NCBI GenBank assembly: GCA_902727925.1
Contig: CACVAW010000002.1
Coordinates: 1 to 49,577 of the forward strand
DNA: 49,577 nucleotides
Origin: an uncultured Campylobacterales bacterium
Lineage (GTDB): Bacteria > Campylobacterota > Campylobacteria > Campylobacterales > CACVAW01
Reading direction: 5' to 3'
This document shows positions 19,700 to 28,151 of the stretch, piece by piece. The notes under the pieces were generated by a model that was not told the origin of the DNA, did not search any database, and worked only from the letters and a program-made list of their open reading frames with translations. Numbering within the stretch: the stretch's first letter is position 1; every line of letters begins with the position of its first letter. Position numbers and translations under genes: made by a program.

Positions 19700-21418
19700 T
19701 CAATAATCCAACTTCTCTTTGAGTCTACCCTCTTCTAGTACAAACACCCTATCTGCTTGATCTATAGAGCTTTTTCTGTGTGCTATAATGATTGTTGTCA
19801 CACCACTTAAAAACTCTTCAAGTGAATGATGTAATTTTTCTTCTGTGAATATATCAAGTGAAGAGGTAGCTTCATCTAGTATCACAAGCTTTGGATTGCT
19901 TAGTATCATTCTTGCGATAGCAAGTCTTTGCTTTTGTCCACCTGAGAGCTTCACTCCTTGCTTACCTACAAGAGTATGTAGTCCTTTTGGCATTGCGTCT
20001 ACTTTTTCTTTTAGTTGTGCAATTTCGAGAGCTTGATATATTTTTTCATCACTTATATTTTCGTTAAATACAAGATTTTCTTTGATAGTAGAGTTAAACA
20101 CAAACGGGCTTTGAAGTACTGTAGCTACATTGTCACGCACTACTTCATATCCTATGTCTTTGATGGACACACCGTCAAAAAGTACATCTCCACTCTTCAT
20201 CGGATATAGTCCTAGTATGACATTAATAACTGTACTCTTACCACTTCCACTTGCTCCTACTATAGCAATCTTTTCGCCTTTTTTGACTTCTAGGTTTATA
20301 TCATCTAATATTTTTGTATCTCCATAAGAAAAACTGATATTTTTCAAGCTAAGAGTTGTTGTAGTTACACTATCAAAAGGGTTTTTTCTATGTTCATAAT
20401 CTACTTCTTTTTTCATAGATAAGAACTCATTTATCCTTGTAAGAGCTGCGTTTGCACTATGCCAAGCATACTGGATACCCAATATCTCTTGAACTGGTCC
20501 CATCATATACCAAAGGTAGCTAAACACAGCAAACATTTCACCAATACTAAGATCAGAGTAAAGAACAAGAAGCATACTTGTAGCCCTAAACACATCAAAA
20601 CTAGCCAAAAATATAGTAAAAGAAAACCTACTACTTGCCTCATTCTTCCAGAAAAACTCACCTGAACTTTGTCTAATCTCATCAGCTAAGAATGATAATC
20701 TATCAAAGAAGTTCTTACTCTGATTTGAAGCTCTTACCTGAGCCATAGCATCAAGAGTTTGTGACAAGGACTCACTAAACACTTCATAAGCTTTGTTTTC
20801 TTTTGTTTTTAGTCCTCTTACATTCTTTGCTACCCTATTTGAAAAATACAATACTACAGGATTAAAAAACAACAAAAACAGAGCCAACTGCCAATGTATA
20901 AGAAGCAGTATCACACTAACACCAATAAATATAAGTATAGAGATAATAAGTTTTGAGATTGTAGTACTAATAAACCTGTCAATAGTATCAATATCCACAA
21001 CAAACCTTGAACTCACAGCCGTACTTCCAAGTGTCTCATACTCACTCATTGAGATTTTACGAACAACTTTGAGTAAATCTTTTCTTATTTTGTATGTGAT
21101 GTTTTTAGCTATTATTGTGAATTTCTTGATTTCAAAAACACCTATTATTACTGTAAGTATTCTCAAAATTATAGTAAGACCTGTAACAACAGCAAAGTAA
21201 TATATAGGCACTTGAAGTGAGGGTGATACAAATTGATTTAAGAATCCAACTATATATGATGGCTTGTTAAGAAGTACTTCATCAACAAGAAGTGGTATGA
21301 TAAGAGGAACTGGAAGACTCACAAGAGCTACAAGAACAGCCAATATATTCGCTATAAAAAATTCTTTTTTGTGAGAAAGAATCATTTTCAAAACAGTCTT
21401 TAAAGTGTATTTTTTCAA
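19700..21418 (-). CDS. ABC exporter, fused TM + ATP-binding domains (MsbA-like)
   Basis: IVGASGSGKSTVINVIL, VKLSGGQKQRLAIARMIL, LVILDEATSSLD, TTIIIAHRKSS. Confidence 0.93.
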   Translation of the reverse strand: MKKYTLKTVLKMILSHKKEFFIANILAVLVALVSLPVPLIIPLLVDEVLLNKPSYIVGFLNQFVSPSLQVPIYYFAVVTGLTIILRILTVIIGVFEIKKFTIIAKNITYKIRKDLLKVVRKISMSEYETLGSTAVSSRFVVDIDTIDRFISTTISKLIISILIFIGVSVILLLIHWQLALFLLFFNPVVLYFSNRVAKNVRGLKTKENKAYEVFSESLSQTLDAMAQVRASNQSKNFFDRLSFLADEIRQSSGEFFWKNEASSRFSFTIFLASFDVFRATSMLLVLYSDLSIGEMFAVFSYLWYMMGPVQEILGIQYAWHSANAALTRINEFLSMKKEVDYEHRKNPFDSVTTTTLSLKNISFSYGDTKILDDINLEVKKGEKIAIVGASGSGKSTVINVILGLYPMKSGDVLFDGVSIKDIGYEVVRDNVATVLQSPFVFNSTIKENLVFNENISDEKIYQALEIAQLKEKVDAMPKGLHTLVGKQGVKLSGGQKQRLAIARMILSNPKLVILDEATSSLDIFTEEKLHHSLEEFLSGVTTIIIAHRKSSIDQADRVFVLEEGRLKEKLDY

Positions 21419-21422
21419 AATA

Positions 21423-21460
21423 TTAGTAAACCTCTTTTCTATGAGCTATTATGATGGTAC
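21423..21460 (-). pseudogene. Remnant of a second ABC-exporter 3' coding region
   Basis: Minus-strand TIIIAHRKEVY* overlapping the RHH gene 3' end; 8 residues match TIIIAHRK of the adjacent ABC gene. Confidence 0.55.
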
Positions 21461-21676
21461 ATCCAATTTTGCTTTTTTAAAGACTTCTTCAAGCGTATAT
21501 ATCTCACTTTTATTGTCTTTTATCCTATCTATTGAAATTATCTCATCTAAAGTATCAAAATATCTACTTACAGCTTTTTCTACTAGATAAGTTCTTGTTT
21601 TACCAAGCTCTCCTGCGCAAGAATCAAGATAGCTAAGCAAGTTTACATCTAATCTAAAACTAACCGCTTTTTTCAT
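21449..21676 (-). CDS. RHH (CopG/RelB-like) DNA-binding protein, probable orphan antitoxin
   Basis: MKKAVSFRLDVNLLSYLDSCAGELGKTRTYLVEKAVSRYFD; preferred start 21676. Confidence 0.75.
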   Translation of the reverse strand: MKKAVSFRLDVNLLSYLDSCAGELGKTRTYLVEKAVSRYFDTLDEIISIDRIKDNKSEIYTLEEVFKKAKLDVPS

Positions 21677-21704
21677 AGAAACCCTTTTGTATTTTATATA
21701 AATA

Positions 21705-21718
21705 ATATTGTACAATAT
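21705..21718. promoter_or_regulatory. Palindromic operator candidate upstream of RHH gene
   Basis: ATATTGTACAATAT, perfect 14-bp palindrome 29 nt upstream of the RHH ATG. Confidence 0.5.
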
Positions 21719-21768
21719 ATGTTTAGGTGCGTAACTAAAAACTTAAAGAAATTTGTGTTTGCTTAACG

Positions 21769-22692
21769 CTACTTTCCTTTTGTAGCTATGACTACTCCAC
21801 TTGATACTACCATAAATATTCCTATCCATACACTAATACTTGGAATACTATCCCCTAGTATTATACCCATCACTATAGATATAGGTATAGTTGTATAGCT
21901 TATCACTCCTACAAGTCCAGCTTTTGCTTCTCCATATGCTTTGGTCATGAATATTTGTGCTAAAGTCGCACTTATACCAAGTCCTATCGCATATAACCAC
22001 ATAACGCCAGTAGGCATCACAAACCGACCCAACATAAAATCCAAACCCTGAGTATAATAAAACTCTGATATCCCCATAAGAATTACAGGACCTATAGTAC
22101 CTATTAACACAAATGAAAGTACGATAATTCTTGTATCGTAACTTCGTTTTAGCTCTCTTACTGCGTTATAAGCAAATGCTGCAAATATACCAAGAGCTAA
22201 TCCCATAAGGTTGTACTTACTCACTCCCATATCAGGTTGCATAATAAGCACTATACCAATGAACCCGACAAACACAGCCACCCAAGCATAAGTATTAAGC
22301 CTCTCTTTAAGTAAAAAAAACGCAAGTATTGCTGTAAATATAGGAGAAGCTTTGGAGTATGTCACAGCCTCAGCCAAAGATACATTAGCAATCAAATAAA
22401 AATAAAGTATAAGCCCAAAGAACCCCACCATACCACGGAATATAAGTAAAAATGGCTTCTTATTTACACTTTTTTTACAAGGAAGTTTCAAAAAACTAAA
22501 AACAATAAGAACAATACCAAAAACATTACGAAAAAACACAACCTCAATAGAACTCATATGAGCACTCAGTAGCTTCGCAAACGAAACAGTAAAAGCAAAA
22601 CATAATGATGCTAAAAGCATAAAAAATATTGCTTTGTTTATATTTTCTTTGATGGAAATTCCTTTATTTATAAATATCTCCTCTACTATCAA
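21769..22692 (-). CDS. EamA/DMT family transporter (true start probably downstream of the ORF-track start)
   Basis: ~10 TM segments; SLAEAVTYSKASPIFTAILAFFLLKERL. Confidence 0.85.
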   Translation of the reverse strand: MIVEEIFINKGISIKENINKAIFFMLLASLCFAFTVSFAKLLSAHMSSIEVVFFRNVFGIVLIVFSFLKLPCKKSVNKKPFLLIFRGMVGFFGLILYFYLIANVSLAEAVTYSKASPIFTAILAFFLLKERLNTYAWVAVFVGFIGIVLIMQPDMGVSKYNLMGLALGIFAAFAYNAVRELKRSYDTRIIVLSFVLIGTIGPVILMGISEFYYTQGLDFMLGRFVMPTGVMWLYAIGLGISATLAQIFMTKAYGEAKAGLVGVISYTTIPISIVMGIILGDSIPSISVWIGIFMVVSSGVVIATKGK

Positions 22693-22903
22693 CTTTTAAG
22701 ATTTTTATTTCATCTTCACTCATATGAAAAAGCACTCTGTATTTTGATATTCTAACTCTATAAATTGGAGGTATATCGTTACCCTTTAGTCTATTAACGT
22801 CTCCATTAGATAAATCTTGAATTAGTTTAAATATTTTCTTTTGAAGTTTCTTATCATATTTTTAGAATTTTTTTTCAAAAGTTTTTGAATAAGATATTCT
22901 CAT
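22664..22903 (-). pseudogene. RelE-family toxin with in-frame TAA at codon 14
   Basis: MRISYSKTFEKKF*KYDKKLQKKIFKLIQDLSNGDVNRLKGNDIPPIYRVRISKYRVLFHMSEDEIKILKVDSRGDIYK*; ATGA overlap with upstream gene. Confidence 0.75.
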
Positions 22904-23751
22904 AAATCAAATTTGTTTTTAAAGTCTTCATTGAAAGTGAATTTTTCATTTTTTAATATTGATAAAATTTCTTTTTCATCATCAGCTTCTAGTATTAAAC
23001 TAGCCTGTTCTTTAAAAAAATCATTATTAAACTTATCAAGACCATAATACGCTAACAAGAACATTGGAAATCCACTTAAAACAGATACTTTATTAAAAGT
23101 TTCTATATACTTAATTTTTTGTTGATTGAATATTTCAAATTGTTTGATTTGTTTATCTGGAAATTGAAACTCACCATTAACAATAAAATTAGCTTTTTTA
23201 GAATGTTGCATTATTAACTCAAGCCAAATTTTTTTTGTATAATCATTAAAATGTAGAAACTTTTCATCACAATTTTTAGAATATTCTTTTTTATACTTTT
23301 GTTCAGATATTGCTATTGTTTGTGAAAAATTATCATTAGTCTTAATATTCCTTAATGCTTCCACCATAGGATAACTTACAAATAGTTTTCCCTTATCTGT
23401 TTCATCATTAAATAAATTTAACATCTTTAATAGTTTATCATCATCTGCATTACTAGCATGACCATCATAATCAAAGAAAAGATAGACTTCTGAAACTTCT
23501 TCTACATTAATAATTTCTTTTTTATCATTTTTAGGTTTTAAAAGAGTGACTAAATCTAAATCATCATCAAGTTCGTCATCAATAAAAAAGTCTTTATACA
23601 ATTTATAGATTACTGTACCATAAGATATAACAATATCCTGACTAAATTTTATTTCTTTTTTATCTAAAAAATATTGTTTCAAATTTTTAAATATTATTTT
23701 TTCTGTTACTTTACCTTCAAATATAAATAATATATATTCTTGTTTATTCAA
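22900..23751 (-). CDS. Toprim/RloB-like protein, partner of AAA ATPase
   Basis: ILFIFEGKVTEKIIFKNL (acidic Glu), VYLFFDYDGHASNADDDKLLKML (DxD), SYPMVEAL; 8-nt overlap with ATPase gene. Confidence 0.6.
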   Translation of the reverse strand: MNKQEYILFIFEGKVTEKIIFKNLKQYFLDKKEIKFSQDIVISYGTVIYKLYKDFFIDDELDDDLDLVTLLKPKNDKKEIINVEEVSEVYLFFDYDGHASNADDDKLLKMLNLFNDETDKGKLFVSYPMVEALRNIKTNDNFSQTIAISEQKYKKEYSKNCDEKFLHFNDYTKKIWLELIMQHSKKANFIVNGEFQFPDKQIKQFEIFNQQKIKYIETFNKVSVLSGFPMFLLAYYGLDKFNNDFFKEQASLILEADDEKEILSILKNEKFTFNEDFKNKFDL

Positions 23752-24856
23752 ATGAACCAGCTTTATACATTTTTTCTATATTATGTGCCTCTCTTAACTC
23801 TTTGTATGTTCTATCTTTTAAAGATGATATTTTCTTATTATCCATTATAAAATAGCAATCAGGTCTTAATATACGATTTGATATATTCGAAGTATTATGA
23901 GTAGTTAAAATAACTTGTACATTTTTAATTTCTTTTAATTTTTCTATAATCAAAACTGATAAGTCATGATGATAAAAAGCATCAAATTCATCTATAAATA
24001 AAAATGATGGTGTTTTATCACTTTTCATTCGTTGATACCAAAAATAAAATATACATAATGCTTTTGTCCCAGATGATGCAGCTTCAAAGAATTCAATTTC
24101 TCTTTTATCAAACTTAAAAAATATTTGATAAACTCCACTTATTTTTTTTGACCTTAAACTATACTCAAGCCCAGCATCATTCAAAAATTTTTCAAATTCT
24201 TTCAAGTTACCTTTTTTAACTATATCATCAGATAAGATATGCTCACCTTCTTCATAACCAATATAAAAACGTTCGTCTAGAGCTTTAGAAAACAACATAT
24301 TGTTAATAAAATCTTTAAATTGTTTAAAAATATTATTTTCAATAGTATCCTCCAAAATAGTGTTTTTCTCTATATAAGATATTACTGAGAGTTTTGAGTC
24401 TTTTAAATCTTTATTTAAACTTTCAGCACCTTTTGCAGATGTTGTAAAAATAGTACTTTCCCCTCTATCTACACTTGCAAAAATCTTATCATTAATTATT
24501 AATTTTTCAAATATTAATGTTTGAACATCATATTTTGTATACTCATATTCAACGATATTATTACCAAATGCAAAAACAAATTTAAATCTAACTTCTTCCT
24601 CAAAACTATTAGCACTTATATAATTATTATATTTTGCTTTTGATAAATATTTATCAGTTAAATGTGATATTAAATCAAATATAGCAAGACCTAAATTTGA
24701 CTTGCCACACGCATTGTAACCATAGATTAAGCCTTTATTTACAATACCATTTTTAATACAATCTTTATTAAATTCAAAATTACTTGTATCGCTTAAATCA
24801 AAAGTAAATTTTTCACCAAAATTTTTAAAATTAGTTATCTCTATCTTTTTTAACAT
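23744..24856 (-). CDS. AAA (SMC/ABC-type) ATPase, likely antiphage/abortive-infection type
   Basis: LKKIEITNFKNFGE...GLIYGYNACGKSNL Walker A, SFLFIDEFDAFYH Walker B, VILTTHNTSNI. Confidence 0.85.
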   Translation of the reverse strand: MLKKIEITNFKNFGEKFTFDLSDTSNFEFNKDCIKNGIVNKGLIYGYNACGKSNLGLAIFDLISHLTDKYLSKAKYNNYISANSFEEEVRFKFVFAFGNNIVEYEYTKYDVQTLIFEKLIINDKIFASVDRGESTIFTTSAKGAESLNKDLKDSKLSVISYIEKNTILEDTIENNIFKQFKDFINNMLFSKALDERFYIGYEEGEHILSDDIVKKGNLKEFEKFLNDAGLEYSLRSKKISGVYQIFFKFDKREIEFFEAASSGTKALCIFYFWYQRMKSDKTPSFLFIDEFDAFYHHDLSVLIIEKLKEIKNVQVILTTHNTSNISNRILRPDCYFIMDNKKISSLKDRTYKELREAHNIEKMYKAGSFE

Positions 24857-24954
24857 TTCAATACTCTTTTATTTTTAATACTATAATTCTATCATGTATA
24901 TTTTAGTTTATCCGTAAAAAAAATACAGCTAAAAGGCAAAATAATACTTAATTT

Positions 24955-25050
24955 ATCTTCTCCATAAACAAATCAACTTCATTTTATAAGTGCTTCAAGT
25001 TTTTTGAGTTATCTATTATGTACGTACATGATTCTAGTTTCTTTTCTATT
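24955..25050 (-). repeat. Diverged second copy of the coaE 3' end (pseudo)
   Basis: LIEKKLESCTYIIDNSKNLKHL*NEVDLFMEKIN versus coaE KIEKKLELCTYVIDNSKDLKHLQNEVDLFMEKI; ~80% nt identity over ~96 bp by eye, offset 333 bp. Confidence 0.85.
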
Positions 25051-25107
25051 AAGGTTTCGTCTAACTCTATAGTAAAAAAATTGACTATTCTCTATTTCAG
25101 CCAATAT

Positions 25108-25287
25108 TTACCTTTTTTTTGCAATCTGGCAGTGATAACAACCACTGTATTCATTATCTATATTATACCATTCATGTTCGCCAACATATTTTTCACAATC
25201 ATCTCCCTTAGAAGCTATACCCATATCAATAAGAAACCAAGGAAGAATTTTTCTAATTTTTGTTCTAAGTCTAAATGGTTGTTTCAA
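25108..25287 (-). CDS. Small (59 aa) Cys/His protein translationally coupled to coaE (TTG start overlapping TGA)
   Basis: (M)KQPFRLRTKIRKILPWFLIDMGIASKGDDCEKYVGEHEWYNIDNEYSGCYHCQIAKKR*; not in ORF track (non-ATG start). Confidence 0.6.
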   Translation of the reverse strand: MKQPFRLRTKIRKILPWFLIDMGIASKGDDCEKYVGEHEWYNIDNEYSGCYHCQIAKKR

Positions 25288-25877
25288 ATCTTTTCCATAA
25301 ACAAATCAACTTCATTTTGTAAGTGCTTCAAATCTTTAGAATTATCAATAACATAAGTACACAGTTCTAACTTTTTTTCTATTTTCATTTGTGAGTTTAT
25401 TTTTTGGATTGCAAATTCACGTGAGATTTTGTCTCTGCTTATTACTCTTTTTATCTGCTCTTCATATGAAGTGAATATCACTACACTTCTTGTGATTTCT
25501 GGATATGCAAGAGTTTCAAAGTATAGTGGGATATCAACTAGGTATGGGAAATTAAGGCTTTCAAGTCTTGTGCATTGTTTTATGATTTCTTTTCTTATTT
25601 TTGGATGTAAGAACTCTTCTAAGAGAACTTTTTTGTTACTATTGGCAAATATTAGTTTACCTAAGAGAGGTCTATCGACTTTACCATCTTTATTAATATA
25701 CTCATCACCAAAAATATTTTTTATATCACTTATACTTTCATCAAGTAACTTGTGAGCTATCTTATCTGCATCTACTATTCTGTAGCCATTAAGAAATAGT
25801 ATATTACAAACTGTGCTTTTACCAGTTCCTATTCCTCCAGTAAGAGCTATAGCATGTTTGAAAATCATAGAGAACAA
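25284..25877 (-). CDS. coaE: Dephospho-CoA kinase
   Basis: HAIALTGGIGTGKSTVCNIL, RIVDADKIAHKLL, YLVDIPLYFE. Confidence 0.92.
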   Translation of the reverse strand: MFSMIFKHAIALTGGIGTGKSTVCNILFLNGYRIVDADKIAHKLLDESISDIKNIFGDEYINKDGKVDRPLLGKLIFANSNKKVLLEEFLHPKIRKEIIKQCTRLESLNFPYLVDIPLYFETLAYPEITRSVVIFTSYEEQIKRVISRDKISREFAIQKINSQMKIEKKLELCTYVIDNSKDLKHLQNEVDLFMEKI

Positions 25878-25986
25878 TTCCTTTTATATATCTTTGATAT
25901 TACATCTGTAAGAGTCTTAAAATAATTTAAAAATCAATCTTTGAAATTAATTAGTTTCAAAATTATTTATTTTTTGTGAATAATAG

Positions 25987-26017
25987 AATACTTCCTTATT
26001 TAGAGTAAGGAAGTATT
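25987..26017. terminator. Strong hairpin terminator downstream of speE-like gene
   Basis: AATACTTCCTTA-TTTAGAG-TAAGGAAGTATT, 12-bp perfect stem. Confidence 0.7.
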
Positions 26018-26026
26018 TTGTTTAAA

Positions 26027-26566
26027 CTATCTCTTTATAACGCCTAATAGATTCTCTCTAACAAAGGTTGGCATCTCAAAAGCACTTCTTTGAATATCAC
26101 TACTGTAGTAATGTAGTCCTTCTAGGAAGTCTGATTTGTCAAGATGTATATCAGCTGTTGGATGAAGCTTTTTAGATAATAATACGAACGAAGCTATACT
26201 TTGCATACTATCCGTCATAGCTACATAGGGCATAACTATAGTAAATAATTTTCCATAGCTTGTATAAGTCTGTTTCACAACTTCTGTATTACATACATTT
26301 TCGCTTAATCCACAATAGATACCATCTTTTTTGAGGCTTCTATATATATTTGTAATATCATTACTGATTGTGTCATTAAGTACAACATCAAACTTATCTT
26401 CATGTGTTGCATCAAGTTTATCTGTTTGTGTAATAACTAAATTTTTGTATTTTGCCAATTCTTTTACTATAAACTCATTTTTACCTACAAAAAGTACTTC
26501 TTTTACATCGTTATGTGTACAACATGCTACGTGAGTTAGCATTTCTGCTATGATTTTATTGTCCAT
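26027..26566 (-). CDS. speE: Spermidine synthase-like protein
   Basis: VKEVLFVGKNEFIVKEL...DVVLNDTI...AMTDSMQSIASFVLLSKKLHP. Confidence 0.65.
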   Translation of the reverse strand: MDNKIIAEMLTHVACCTHNDVKEVLFVGKNEFIVKELAKYKNLVITQTDKLDATHEDKFDVVLNDTISNDITNIYRSLKKDGIYCGLSENVCNTEVVKQTYTSYGKLFTIVMPYVAMTDSMQSIASFVLLSKKLHPTADIHLDKSDFLEGLHYYSSDIQRSAFEMPTFVRENLLGVIKR

Positions 26567-27029
26567 TTGTTTCTCCCATTATATTTTCAAATATTTGTTT
26601 TGCTTTGTTTATTGTTTCTTTTGTTAAGTCACTCTCAACTATATCTGTAACTTTATTTGTAACCTCATCTATAACTTGTTTCGTTTTTGTTATCATATTT
26701 TGTGTTACATTGCTATCAATTAGATTTGAAATAGTTACTGTAACTTCGTCTATCATATCTTTTGCTTGAGATACCATATTATTTGCCATATCATTATTAG
26801 TAATTTCTGATGACAAACTACTAACATAACTCTTTATGTTAGTAGTTGATGACTTCACTTCACTCAAAGCTTTTTGTGTGCTATTAAGTTCTGCTACTAA
26901 ATCTTTCATTTGTAATACTAGTACTTCATTTTGACTCTCAAGAGTTTTGATTTGTTTGTTTTTGTTGATTAGTAGATATCCACAAAAACCAAGTGCCAAA
27001 ATAAGTATAAAAATAATCAGATTTTTCAA
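26556..27029 (-). CDS. Membrane-anchored coiled-coil protein
   Basis: Single N-terminal TM then heptad-rich region. Confidence 0.7.
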   Translation of the reverse strand: MKNLIIFILILALGFCGYLLINKNKQIKTLESQNEVLVLQMKDLVAELNSTQKALSEVKSSTTNIKSYVSSLSSEITNNDMANNMVSQAKDMIDEVTVTISNLIDSNVTQNMITKTKQVIDEVTNKVTDIVESDLTKETINKAKQIFENIMGETNGQ

Positions 27030-28045
27030 GATTCTTCTGCCTTTACCTCTTTTACTTCTAGTCCCATAGCAACTTTGATCTTGTCTTCTATCTCTTGACG
27101 AATTTCAGGGTTTTCTATTAAGAACGCTTTTGCTTTTTCTTTACCTTGACCTAGCTTTTCTGCTTCATAAGAAAACCATGAGCCACTCTTATCTACGATA
27201 TCAAACTTGATACCATAATCTATTAGTTCGCCCTCTTTTGATATACCTTCACCAAACATTATGTCAAATTCAGCTTGACGAAATGGTGGAGCTACTTTGT
27301 TTTTTACAATTTTAACTCTTACTCTATTTCCTATTACCTCTTCAGCTTGTTTTAGACTTGCTATTCTTCTTATGTCTATTCTTACTGATGAGTAGAACTT
27401 AAGAGCATTTCCACCTGGAGTTGTCTCAGGTGATCCGTATCCCATCATACCTATTTTCATTCTAATTTGGTTAATAAATACTATAGTTGTATTCATCTTG
27501 TGTGTGATTGCAGTAAGCTTTCTAAGAGCTTGTGACATAAGACGAGCTTGAATACCTACGTGAGTATCACCCATATCACCATCAATTTCTGCTTTTGGTG
27601 TAAGAGCTGCTACTGAATCAACTACGATTAAGTCTACTGCTCCACTTCTTGCTATTGTTTCAACTACTTCAAGAGCTTGTTCTCCAAAGTCAGGTTGAGA
27701 CACAAGAAGGTTTTCAGTATCAACTCCAATATTTCCAGCGTACTTGGTGTCAAAAGCGTGTTCAGCATCCACAAATGCACATATACCACCTGCCTTTTGA
27801 GCTTCTGCTATGACTCCAAGTGTAAGAGTAGTCTTACCTGAACTCTCAGGTCCATATATCTCAACTATACGTCCTCTTGGAATTCCACCGATTCCAAGTG
27901 CAAGATCAAGTCCAAATGAACCCGTACCAATAGATTCAATTGGTTCAAATTCTTTATCTCCAAGTCTTACAAGTGTACCTTTACCAAATGTCTTGTCAAC
28001 TTGTTTTATAGCTAGTTCTAAAGCTTTCTTTTTATTTTCATCCAT
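27026..28045 (-). CDS. recA: Recombinase A (start [29 protein letters not shown] at 28045)
   Basis: [58 protein letters not shown]. Confidence 0.97.
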   Translation of the reverse strand: MDENKKKALELAIKQVDKTFGKGTLVRLGDKEFEPIESIGTGSFGLDLALGIGGIPRGRIVEIYGPESSGKTTLTLGVIAEAQKAGGICAFVDAEHAFDTKYAGNIGVDTENLLVSQPDFGEQALEVVETIARSGAVDLIVVDSVAALTPKAEIDGDMGDTHVGIQARLMSQALRKLTAITHKMNTTIVFINQIRMKIGMMGYGSPETTPGGNALKFYSSVRIDIRRIASLKQAEEVIGNRVRVKIVKNKVAPPFRQAEFDIMFGEGISKEGELIDYGIKFDIVDKSGSWFSYEAEKLGQGKEKAKAFLIENPEIRQEIEDKIKVAMGLEVKEVKAEES

Positions 28046-28060
28046 TTTATATTTCCTTTT

Positions 28061-28130
28061 TATACGTTTAAATCTCACTTACACTACTGTGCTCAGCGCA
28101 CGGTTCAAGCGACTAGCCGCTTTTAAACTT
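28061..28130. repeat. Intergenic multi-hairpin element, copy B (upstream of recA)
   Basis: Outer stem GTTTAAA/TTTAAAC; hairpins GTGC-TCAGC-GCAC and AAGCG-ACTAGC-CGCTT; begins TATACG. Confidence 0.6.
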
Positions 28131-28151
28131 CACCTCTTAAATAGCAATATC

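Noticed and set aside
20015-21200. Plus-strand ORFs antisense to the ABC exporter
   Set aside because: Shadow ORFs without domain signal.
25018-25356. Plus-strand 112-aa ORF
   Set aside because: Antisense to the coaE end, the small coupled ORF and the coaE remnant; no protein signature.
28046-28078. N-terminal extension [11 protein letters not shown] of recA
   Set aside because: RecA normally starts [10 protein letters not shown]...; the extension overlaps the RBS region.
28061-28130. Integron attC site interpretation of the hairpin elements
   Set aside because: No RYYYAAC/GTTRRRY R boxes and no integrase nearby.
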